Positions 18,141-25,182 of a stretch of 64,000 bases of DNA are shown here, in pieces. The first letter of the stretch is position 1. The number at the start of each line of letters is the position of its first letter. The DNA lies in assembly GCF_900277125.1 (NCBI RefSeq), contig NZ_OPYN01000085.1, forward strand, positions 1-64,000, in the 5' to 3' direction. The position numbers and the translations under genes were made by a program. The notes under the pieces are model-generated. The model saw nothing but the letters and a program-made list of their open reading frames with translations. It ran no database searches and was not told the DNA's origin. The stretch comes from Pseudomonas inefficax. GTDB lineage: Bacteria; Pseudomonadota; Gammaproteobacteria; Pseudomonadales; Pseudomonadaceae.

Positions 18141-20240
18141 ATGAGAATGAACAGAACGGCCGTTGTTGCAGTGATCAGCTTGTGCGGAAGCTCCGTCATG
18201 GGGAGCGTACAGGCGAGTGAGCAGGGCGAGTTAACGCTGCCCTCGACTGAAATTTCCGCAGAGCAAGCTAGCCAGCCATATCGCTCAACCACCGCCGTGA
18301 CGGCCACCAAAACGGACATCCCGCTGAAGGATGTGCCCCAGACCGTCGATGTTGTGCCGGCAGAGTTGATCAAAGACCGCAACATCACGACGCTGCAGGG
18401 CGCCCTTAAAAACGTCCCGGGTGTTTCTCAGGACGCAGGCGATGGCCAGCGGGATCAGTTTGTGATTCGTGGCTTTTCAGCGCTGAATGACATGTACCTA
18501 GATGGTATGCGTGATGACGCGTACTACTTCCGAGACCTCTCCAATATCGATAGGGTCGAGGTCCTCAAAGGGCCGTCTTCTGTGCTTTACGGGCGGGGAT
18601 CGTCGGGTGGACTGATCAATCGGGTGACAAAAAAACCTGAGGCTAACCCTGTCCAGCAGCTCAGCATCATGGGGTCGACTGAAGGGCAGCGCCGTACCGA
18701 AATGGACCTAGGTGGTGCCAACGATAACGACTCCATTCGCGTCAGGCTCACCGGCGCCCTGGAAGATTCTGATGGTTTCCGTGATCGGTATTTTCTTGAG
18801 CGGCAAGCTTTCGCGCCTTCCATCCAGTTCAACATTGATCCCGATACGACGCTGACATTGCAGGCTGATTACCTACACGACAAGCGCCTGGCTGACACCG
18901 GTCTTCCTGCCTACGGAGGTCATCCGGTCGATGCAGATATCGACACGTACTACGGCTCGCGTGATGCGAAAGACCAGAACTACGTGGAGACAACGGTCAA
19001 GGGCTCCACGGTTACCCTTGATCGTACGCTGAGTGACTCGCTCAGCCTCCATAGCGCCTTGCGGGCATACGACTCTGACGTGACCCGAAAGTACGTGACA
19101 TTCGGCACGGTGAATACGACAACAAACAAGGTTAGCATCAACCGCGCTGCGCGCTACAAGGAGGAAAGCGGGGTCTTTTGGCAGAATGAGCTCAAACATG
19201 TCTTTGAGATCGGCCCATTCAGTCATGAGGCGCTCTACGGCGTTGAGGTCGGCTACCAGGATCGAAAGGATAAAGGCTTAACCCTGCGTAACGTTGCCAC
19301 TTACGATGTGTTCAATCCGCAGCTTATCGACTTCCCAGAAATTCCAGGCAACACCGCAGCTAACCCAGACGCTGATACGCATATCTCGATTGCAGGCTTG
19401 TATCTCCAGGACCTCATCACGATCACTCCTGAGTGGAAGTTGATGATTGGTGGGCGATTCGATCGCTTGGCAACCAAGCGCAGTGATGACGGAACGGCTG
19501 ATATGGACTTGGAGCGCACTGACAATACCTTCAGCCCACGCATTGGGCTTGTCTACGAGCCGGTGGACTGGGTGTCGCTTTATGCGACCTACAGCCGCTC
19601 TTTCCAGCCAATGGCTGACAACGGTGAGCTACGGCGAAACAGCGATGAGCTGGATCCTGAGGAAACCGTCAACAAAGAGGTTGGGGCGAAGTTCGACATC
19701 AATGACAGGCTCTCGGCGACGGTGTCGGTGTTTGACATGACCCGTACCGGCATCCTTATGGATGATCCAGCAGACACACGATTCTCGGTAGATGCCGGCA
19801 CACAGCGGACCCGTGGTGTGGAGGTTTCCATCAACGGAGATCTTGGTAATGGCTGGTCCACCTATGCCGGCTATGCATGGTTGAAGGGTGAAATGATTGA
19901 TTCGCCGGTCGAATCAATTGTCGGGAACACGAGCCCTCTGACCCCTAAGAGCAGCGCGAGTGTCTGGCTAAAGAAGGAGCTGGGCGGAGGCTTTTACATC
20001 GCAGGTGGGGGACGGTATGAAGGTGAGCGCTTTACCTCACCGAACAACAGGGTGTCGCTTGGTTCGTACACGACGGCTGAATTGGCTGGGGGATATCGAA
20101 GCGAGGGCTACGACGTGACGCTGAATGTCGATAACCTGTTTAACCGGGAGTATTTCGTTTCCGCCAAGGCAGGCAGTGATAACTCCAACTACCCTGGGGC
20201 GCCTCGTAGCGCTAGCCTGCGTGTAGATTATCGGTTCTAA
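18141..20240 (+). CDS. TonB-dependent catecholate-type siderophore receptor
   Basis: A 699-aa outer-membrane receptor importing a ferric siderophore with energy from TonB-ExbBD. It has a signal peptide (1-25), a TonB-box-like stretch before the plug (VTATKTDIPLKDVPQTVDVV), plug motifs VPGVSQDAGDGQRDQFVIRG, YLDGMRDDAYYFRD and RVEVLKGPSSVLYGRGSSGG (about 95-165), then a 22-strand barrel ending in the aromatic-terminal SLRVDYRF. The plug resembles Fiu-type catecholate receptors. No regulator or sigma factor adjoins it; Fur control is likely. A second, related receptor tail lies 7 kb downstream at 27361. Confidence 0.88.
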   Translation: MRMNRTAVVAVISLCGSSVMGSVQASEQGELTLPSTEISAEQASQPYRSTTAVTATKTDIPLKDVPQTVDVVPAELIKDRNITTLQGALKNVPGVSQDAGDGQRDQFVIRGFSALNDMYLDGMRDDAYYFRDLSNIDRVEVLKGPSSVLYGRGSSGGLINRVTKKPEANPVQQLSIMGSTEGQRRTEMDLGGANDNDSIRVRLTGALEDSDGFRDRYFLERQAFAPSIQFNIDPDTTLTLQADYLHDKRLADTGLPAYGGHPVDADIDTYYGSRDAKDQNYVETTVKGSTVTLDRTLSDSLSLHSALRAYDSDVTRKYVTFGTVNTTTNKVSINRAARYKEESGVFWQNELKHVFEIGPFSHEALYGVEVGYQDRKDKGLTLRNVATYDVFNPQLIDFPEIPGNTAANPDADTHISIAGLYLQDLITITPEWKLMIGGRFDRLATKRSDDGTADMDLERTDNTFSPRIGLVYEPVDWVSLYATYSRSFQPMADNGELRRNSDELDPEETVNKEVGAKFDINDRLSATVSVFDMTRTGILMDDPADTRFSVDAGTQRTRGVEVSINGDLGNGWSTYAGYAWLKGEMIDSPVESIVGNTSPLTPKSSASVWLKKELGGGFYIAGGGRYEGERFTSPNNRVSLGSYTTAELAGGYRSEGYDVTLNVDNLFNREYFVSAKAGSDNSNYPGAPRSASLRVDYRF

Positions 20241-20260
20241 GGAATTAGCATCCTGACTAA

Positions 20261-20290
20261 GGGGGCGATAGCTTATCGTTATCGACCCCT
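20261..20290 (+). terminator. Hairpin after the TonB receptor gene
   Basis: Inverted repeat GGGGGCGATA / TATCGACCCC with one mismatch, 20 nt after the stop. There is no T run, so termination strength is uncertain. Confidence 0.4.
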
Positions 20291-20342
20291 AGGGTGTTTG
20301 GCTGAACTGCACGCACGCTGGGCTTCCACGATTTTATTGTGG

Positions 20343-20358
20343 CTGTATGGCTGTACAG
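20343..20358 (+). promoter_or_regulatory. LexA (SOS) box overlapping a promoter
   Basis: CTGTATGGCTGTACAG matches the LexA consensus CTGT-N8-ACAG exactly at all eight specific positions. It is followed directly by TATGAT (20359-20364), a good -10, and sits between that and a TTGTGG-type -35, so bound LexA would block the promoter. The first gene of the small-domain/metallopeptidase cassette starts 54 nt downstream. This predicts induction of the cassette by DNA damage. Confidence 0.7.
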
Positions 20359-20412
20359 TATGATATCTTTGTGCCATGCTCTGTGCCCGTCTAAGGATAA
20401 GGTGTTGCGGCA

Positions 20413-20673
20413 ATGGATTTGGCCTACCATTTGAGGATGCGATTCGGCACCTCACACTTCGAACCGAACCAGACTCAGTTGAGAGAGATCTCCCGTGAAG
20501 TGGCGTTTCTTCGCCGGCATGGTATCAATCTGGACGATCGGCGATGGGCCGAGTTAGTCAAAAAGCACTGTCCCTCTGCGGGCACCTTTGGATACCGCGG
20601 AGCGGATACCAGCGACCTTTCTACATTACTGGCACTTGCCTTACAGGTGGCGAGGGCGAATGGCAATGGGTAG
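20413..20673 (+). CDS. Small single-domain protein A1 of the LexA-box cassette
   Basis: An 86-aa, mainly helical protein of no family I can name. Its C-terminal block DTSDLSTLLALAL and an upstream EPNQTQLREI recur in the next two proteins and twice in the 175-aa protein at 23131, so all belong to one domain family. Together with the first half of that 175-aa protein it forms subtype A: RMRFG near the start and W-x-x-(L/V)-(V)-x-KHC in the middle. It overlaps the next gene by eight bases. First gene behind the LexA-box promoter. Confidence 0.7.
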   Translation: MDLAYHLRMRFGTSHFEPNQTQLREISREVAFLRRHGINLDDRRWAELVKKHCPSAGTFGYRGADTSDLSTLLALALQVARANGNG

Positions 20674-20917
20674 GAGTTTTAAGGAAGAGCTTGAAGTCCT
20701 GGCCGGAATTTCCAAATGGAATCCTACGGAACACGATCTTGATTGCATCGCGCGCGATATGGTGCTGTTCCGCCAGAAGTCCCCACGACTGTCAAAAATG
20801 GAAGCAGCCAGGTTAATCCTTCGACACACCCGCGCCGAATTCAAACCTCAAGGTGGTTTAGATAATAAAGATCTCTCAACTTTGCTCGCAATGGCAATGT
20901 TGCGAGCGACGAGGTGA
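20666..20917 (+). CDS. Small single-domain protein B1 of the LexA-box cassette
   Basis: An 83-aa protein of subtype B of the cassette's shared domain: SKWNPTEHDLDCIA near residue 17 and DNKDLSTLLAMAM at the C terminus. ATG at 20666 overlaps the stop of the preceding gene; an in-frame ATG at 20660 is an alternative. No signal peptide, membrane segment or catalytic-looking residues, suggesting an adaptor or sensor rather than an enzyme. Confidence 0.65.
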   Translation: MGRSFKEELEVLAGISKWNPTEHDLDCIARDMVLFRQKSPRLSKMEAARLILRHTRAEFKPQGGLDNKDLSTLLAMAMLRATR

Positions 20918-20920
20918 GCA

Positions 20921-21184
20921 GTGTTTGATTTAAAGAAATTTAAGTTAGAGCTTGAGAGAATTCTAAGAATTAGCGCTTGGCATCCTACCGAGGAACAGCT
21001 ACTCCGAATCAAAAGCTGCATTGAGTTTCGAGTTGAAATCGATCGGCCGCTTAATCGAACTGAATTAGAGATTATTGTTTCTGATAGTGTCCATGATGCC
21101 AGTTATCCCATGTTTGATGGGGTTGATAATAGCGATTTAAAGTCGTTATTGGCTTTGGCCCTAAAGTCGGCGACGGGAAAGTAA
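20921..21184 (+). CDS. Small single-domain protein B2 of the LexA-box cassette
   Basis: An 87-aa protein, second stand-alone subtype B copy: SAWHPTEEQLLRI near residue 18 and FDGVDNSDLKSLLALAL at the C terminus. It starts with GTG three bases after the preceding stop and abuts the TTG start of the next gene. Closest by eye to the second half of the 175-aa protein at 23131, which has FEGVDNSDLRTLLAM. Confidence 0.65.
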   Translation: MFDLKKFKLELERILRISAWHPTEEQLLRIKSCIEFRVEIDRPLNRTELEIIVSDSVHDASYPMFDGVDNSDLKSLLALALKSATGK

Positions 21185-21976
21185 TTGTCTACTACAAATT
21201 CTCAAGATGTTGTCAAAGCAAAAGCCAAAGGTGCTGAACTCAAAAAAGTGTTCATGAGTGCACTGCATGACTATGTTAATTTGAGTTCGGTCAGCTGTGT
21301 TGCAGCGCGGGATTCTGTTTTAAGATTGCAGGCTGCAGGTGCTGCGTATTTCAATTTCTACGAAGAATTTGTAGGAGACAGCAGCTTGCTTGGAGCCCAT
21401 AAGAATGCAGTATGGGTTCAGGGTTTCGCTGAAGATTGCTTTGCGGTACTACAGCAAATGCCTCAGTACTACACTTTACTGGAGCGTGCCTTCGCAAATT
21501 TGGGGCAGGTTATAGATCCAAGACCTTCTGCTACAGCGTTTGCCAATATGCAAAGATTGTGCAAGCGTGCCCTTCAAAAGAAACTGGTAAATGCACTTAG
21601 TATCGAATTTGAGGGCAACCAGCTACCAATCTATGGATTCCGGTTCAAGGAAAGACGTAAGGCTGGCATTGATCATCAAACAGTCCTGTCCAGCGCGTTT
21701 ATGATTGTCTTTTTAATTGTCTTGATAGTATTGTCAATTTTTATTTCTCATCCAACGCCATTTCAAGAGTGGGTCTATAGGATTCTGGCTTCATTGGTTG
21801 CAGGCTGTGCTGGTGTGGTGCTAATTGGATATTTTGAATTCAGGGCTGGTAAGATTTTAAGATTTAGTGGCGGATTTGTATTGTTTTTAGTGGTTATGTG
21901 TTGGAATCCGAAACCAGTTTTTTATAATGAGCAGGTTGTTTCTAGTGATGCTGTAGTCAAGCAGGTCAGTCGCTGA
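21185..21976 (+). CDS. Three-TM membrane protein, paralogue 1 of the cassette
   Basis: A 263-aa protein with a soluble helical N-terminal part (1-160) and three transmembrane segments (about 167-188, 197-217, 225-241). It is a clear paralogue of the protein at 23655: shared blocks include EEFVGDSSLLGA, W-x-QG-(F/Y)-AE, SATAFANMQR and NQLPIYGFRF, and both end with a helix finishing in -NP-. The TTG start at 21185 directly follows the previous stop and has a GGGAAAG ribosome site. Family unknown to me; the layout resembles membrane modules of predicted bacterial conflict systems. Probable inner membrane. Confidence 0.65.
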   Translation: MSTTNSQDVVKAKAKGAELKKVFMSALHDYVNLSSVSCVAARDSVLRLQAAGAAYFNFYEEFVGDSSLLGAHKNAVWVQGFAEDCFAVLQQMPQYYTLLERAFANLGQVIDPRPSATAFANMQRLCKRALQKKLVNALSIEFEGNQLPIYGFRFKERRKAGIDHQTVLSSAFMIVFLIVLIVLSIFISHPTPFQEWVYRILASLVAGCAGVVLIGYFEFRAGKILRFSGGFVLFLVVMCWNPKPVFYNEQVVSSDAVVKQVSR

Positions 21977-21980
21977 GGCT

Positions 21981-23078
21981 ATGTTATGGTTCTTGAATTA
22001 TCTTCGGGGAATTATGGCCAGGCCCAAGGCTAATGGTTTCATGGGGATGTATGAAGGAAGTGCTGCGGAGCTTCCTGGTAATGTGCTGAATGCGCTGCCA
22101 AATGTTGATGATCTAAAACTTTTTTTTGCTGATTATGATCTGCCCCCAGAAATGCTGAAGCAGATAAAAAATGTATGTGCGGAGCATTTTTCGGAATTGC
22201 AGCTTCTTGGGCGCTCCTTGGATGTTCATAGGTTGCAGCCTGCGAACTGGGTGATTGATGTTAAGCATGTTTTCGCTTCGTCTTTTTTTGCGCGAGTTGG
22301 TGGAGCTAAAGGTAAATATCAGATTTGTATGTCTCTTGGGGTGCCTTTGGTCGCGTTGTCAGTGGCGGAGGAGTTGTGTACTTTAGAGAGCAATCAACAA
22401 TCCTCAAGCTTGGATAGTCGGTATGCCAATCGCGAAAACTCTGTAAATAATTGGTTTGTTGGTTTGCATTCTCTGAGTAAGGTCAGTCCGGGGTCGGTTC
22501 AACTCGCTTTGGATGTCGCTGTTTTACTTTATTGTCATGAAGTAGCACATGCAATATTTGGCCACTGCGACTACATACCATCGAATGATAACGAGAGACG
22601 CGCGCTTGAGCATGATGCGGATTTCAACGCTGGGGCGATGTTTGCTCTATGGGTTCAAGTATTACCTTCTAGTACGCGTAAAAGCAGTTCGTCGAAAATG
22701 ATATTTAAAAGGCTTGCCAGGTCTGGCTACTTGTTGTCTGTGATTTTGAAGGAAGTTTCTTCTTCTTCGAAAAAATATCATTTACCAACCAGCCGCCTAG
22801 AGGCATTTTTGTCTGGTGGTGTGTTCGCGATGGCCAAGTCGAAGCGCGCACCGAGTTTCAGTTCTGATCTCATGGCAGATAAATATTGGCACGACTTCTA
22901 TCATGATCAAGTCAAGGAAATCAGAGAGGCGGTAAGCCGCTCGTCGTTACGAGAACATTATGAATTCGAGAAGGATCTCAGTGCAGACCGTGCAGCAGTA
23001 TTCAAGTGCACGGCGGTGGTGAGAGATAGGCTAAAGGATGGTCCACTTACACTGCATCGATTAAATATTAGTCGGTAG
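21981..23078 (+). CDS. Putative zinc metallopeptidase (HExxH) of the cassette
   Basis: A 365-aa protein with a zincin motif, CHEVAHAIFGH (HEVAH at residues 186-190), followed 20 residues later by ALEHDADFNAG, which offers a third zinc ligand (Glu210 or His211) and the E/D pattern seen in M48-like enzymes. No long hydrophobic segments are visible beyond a possible N-terminal helix (1-12). Substrate unknown. The ATG at 21981 is four bases after the previous stop; an in-frame ATG at 22014 has a better ribosome site (CGGGGAATT) and would remove the hydrophobic start. Its place in the middle of the adaptor/membrane genes suggests it is the effector or the maturation protease. Confidence 0.65.
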   Translation: MLWFLNYLRGIMARPKANGFMGMYEGSAAELPGNVLNALPNVDDLKLFFADYDLPPEMLKQIKNVCAEHFSELQLLGRSLDVHRLQPANWVIDVKHVFASSFFARVGGAKGKYQICMSLGVPLVALSVAEELCTLESNQQSSSLDSRYANRENSVNNWFVGLHSLSKVSPGSVQLALDVAVLLYCHEVAHAIFGHCDYIPSNDNERRALEHDADFNAGAMFALWVQVLPSSTRKSSSSKMIFKRLARSGYLLSVILKEVSSSSKKYHLPTSRLEAFLSGGVFAMAKSKRAPSFSSDLMADKYWHDFYHDQVKEIREAVSRSSLREHYEFEKDLSADRAAVFKCTAVVRDRLKDGPLTLHRLNISR

Positions 23079-23130
23079 GAATTGAGGTTTAAATTTTTGT
23101 GCTGACGGCTAAGAAGAGATTGTTCTGAAT

Positions 23131-23658
23131 ATGAACGCTGATCGACAGCTGTCTCATGCACTCATGATGAGGTTCGGCCTTTCTGGCTCTGAGCCTTCAT
23201 TTGCACAGTTGGAGTGGATTAAAAATGACCTCAAAATTCTTATTAGTGGAGGCCTTGCGCTCGAAGATTATCATTGGGATGTGGTAGTTAGAAAACACTG
23301 CTCTACAGTTGAGTCCTGTCGATACTATGGATTCGACAATTCGGACTTGAATGCGCTGCTTAAAGTAGCATTAATGCTCTCGGAGGAAGGGATGTTAGAT
23401 CAATCTGCGCTTAATAAATTTAAGCAGGACATTATTACATTTTTGGGTCCCGTCTATTGGGAGCCGTCCGAAGTTGCTGTTCGGAATCTAGCGGAAGAAA
23501 TTGCATCTGAGAATCCGCGCACTCTATTTGAGGTGAAACGGATTTTCAAGAAGCACTTTCCCGATGTGCTTTATTCAGTTTTTGAAGGCGTAGACAATTC
23601 GGACTTGAGAACTCTGTTGGCTATGGTGCTGGCAAGTGCCAAGGCAGCGAGTAAATGA
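23131..23658 (+). CDS. Double-domain protein (A2-B3) of the LexA-box cassette
   Basis: A 175-aa protein made of two copies of the domain found singly in the three small proteins upstream. Residues 1-85 are subtype A (MMRFGLSGSEPSFAQLEWI, VRKHC, DNSDLNALLKVAL); residues 95-175 are subtype B (VYWEPSEVAVRNL, FEGVDNSDLRTLLAM). It therefore looks like a fusion of an A1-like and a B2-like gene. Its stop overlaps the start of the next gene (ATGA). Confidence 0.7.
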   Translation: MNADRQLSHALMMRFGLSGSEPSFAQLEWIKNDLKILISGGLALEDYHWDVVVRKHCSTVESCRYYGFDNSDLNALLKVALMLSEEGMLDQSALNKFKQDIITFLGPVYWEPSEVAVRNLAEEIASENPRTLFEVKRIFKKHFPDVLYSVFEGVDNSDLRTLLAMVLASAKAASK

Positions 23659-24383
23659 CAGCAGGGCTAAGTGTTGTAGATGCTAAGCGAGTCATTGCTT
23701 CGAAGAAAAAGTTAATGATCTCTGCTCTAGATGCATACCATAAGGTGCAGAAGTCTTCCGCAGAAAAAAGAAGGCCTGCGCTTATCGCTTACCAGCAAGC
23801 GGCAACTGAGTACTTCAATTGTGCTGAGGAGTTGGTGGGGGATAGTGATATACTCGGTGCGAGAGAGAGTGCGGACTGGGCTCAAGGCTACGCTGAAAAC
23901 TGCAAGGCTGTATTAGAGACAATGCCCGATCACTACCAGGCGTTACGGTTGGAGTTTGCCCGACTCGGCATGCCGAGTGAAGTTTATGAGCCCAGTAGTA
24001 CTGCCTTTGCTAATATGCAGCGGATGGTTGTGAGCTACATTAAAAAGAAGGAAGTCGATAAGCTGCGAAACACGTTCGAATTGAACAGGCTTCCAGTCTA
24101 TGGCTTTGAGTATAAGTCAAAGGATTTTATGAAGACAAATCTGGTTTGGTCGTTTGTTTTTGGGGTGGTATTTATTATAGTGATGCTTACGATCGCGTTG
24201 CTGAAGCCAGACCCAAGCGCATTTCAATTTAAGGTTTTTCACACAGTACTTTCGTTGGCCGGGGCTGGTATTGGGGCGATGCTGCCTGGCTTTTTGGAGA
24301 TAAAAATGAAGAATTATTTGCGTGCAGGCGGAGCGTTTGCGATTTTCGCTATCGTCTATTTCAATCCCGCACTGCTCACATGA
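23655..24383 (+). CDS. Three-TM membrane protein, paralogue 2 of the cassette
   Basis: A 242-aa paralogue of the protein at 21185: EELVGDSDILGA, AQGYAENCKAVLETMP, SSTAFANMQR, NRLPVYGFEY, then three transmembrane segments and the ending FAIFAIVYFNPALL. It overlaps the double-domain gene by four bases. The order domain gene(s) then membrane gene thus occurs twice in the cassette, once on each side of the metallopeptidase, implying partial duplication of an ancestral unit. Last gene of the plus-strand cassette. Confidence 0.65.
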   Translation: MTAGLSVVDAKRVIASKKKLMISALDAYHKVQKSSAEKRRPALIAYQQAATEYFNCAEELVGDSDILGARESADWAQGYAENCKAVLETMPDHYQALRLEFARLGMPSEVYEPSSTAFANMQRMVVSYIKKKEVDKLRNTFELNRLPVYGFEYKSKDFMKTNLVWSFVFGVVFIIVMLTIALLKPDPSAFQFKVFHTVLSLAGAGIGAMLPGFLEIKMKNYLRAGGAFAIFAIVYFNPALLT

Positions 24384-24519
24384 TTGTCACCGTGTAAGGC
24401 ACTAAAGTCACACTTGCTGTTTTACGCACCTAACTGCGACGACTTTAGGGGGGTTCTAAGTGTTTACCTGAGTCGACGCAATTAGATCGAGAAAGAGACA
24501 GTCGGTGGATTATGGTGGC

Positions 24520-25083
24520 TCACTCGTCATATTTGAATATGTGATGCCAATCTACTTTTTCTTGAACTATTTTATTGAATCGAATCATGGCAATACACCA
24601 AGCTTCGATATTTAACTCTACTTCCCACTTAGCTCCTCGGTTCTCACCCCATAGCGCATAGATCCCATTCCAGTATTCGGGTGAGTCATTAGCGTTACCG
24701 GCATTGGACCATCCCATCCTTGCTTCAGTTGCATGCACTATTTTATTGCACGACTCTCTTAGGGAGAGAACTATTGCGCCTTTCCTAACGATCCCAATCG
24801 ATAGATTTTCGCAGGCTTCTTGATCCATTGTTGACAGATCAACGTCTTCACTCTCCTTTTGGGCGAAGTCTTGTAGCATTCGTATTTTTATTGCCGACTC
24901 AATAACAGTGTTGCTCACAATGCTTTTCAGAAGACCTGCGTATTCCCACCATTCATAATCAATAAACTCCTCCGCGTCCCGGCTAATTTTATTTTTCGTG
25001 CAAAATTTTTTACTTGCATAGCACAAGTGTTGAAGAATGAATAGATTTTTCTCTAAGCCATCGAAATCAATCAGGTGTGGCAT
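24520..25083 (-). CDS. Hypothetical protein, possibly HEPN-like
   Basis: A 187-aa helical, soluble protein. The block SLRESCNKIVHATE (about residues 113-126) recalls helical proteins with an R...N-K-x-x-H pattern related to HEPN nucleases, but the spacing is not the classic R-x4-6-H, so this is only a suggestion. I chose the ATG at 25083 because AGGAGACTT precedes it; a longer frame starts at 25125. It lies 99 nt downstream of the HEPN/Toprim gene on the same strand and may be its partner. Confidence 0.5.
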   Translation of the reverse strand: MPHLIDFDGLEKNLFILQHLCYASKKFCTKNKISRDAEEFIDYEWWEYAGLLKSIVSNTVIESAIKIRMLQDFAQKESEDVDLSTMDQEACENLSIGIVRKGAIVLSLRESCNKIVHATEARMGWSNAGNANDSPEYWNGIYALWGENRGAKWEVELNIEAWCIAMIRFNKIVQEKVDWHHIFKYDE

Positions 25084-25182
25084 AAGTCTCCTGGTAATTA
25101 GTAGGTTCGGCGTTAAGGATGGCAATATCTACTTGAACATGTAATGCGCGATGGGGTCGATTAGAGTTCGACAAAATGCTTC

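Noticed and set aside
15632..18164. 13-nt match CAGAACGGCCGTT at 15632 and 18152 as a possible direct repeat bounding a module
   Set aside because: Matches of this length between two places are expected by chance many times in 64 kb, and neither lies at a structural boundary.
18141..20240. TonB receptor as the fecA partner of fecBCDE
   Set aside because: It lacks the N-terminal signalling extension of FecA, resembles catecholate receptors and is 20 kb away from fecB.
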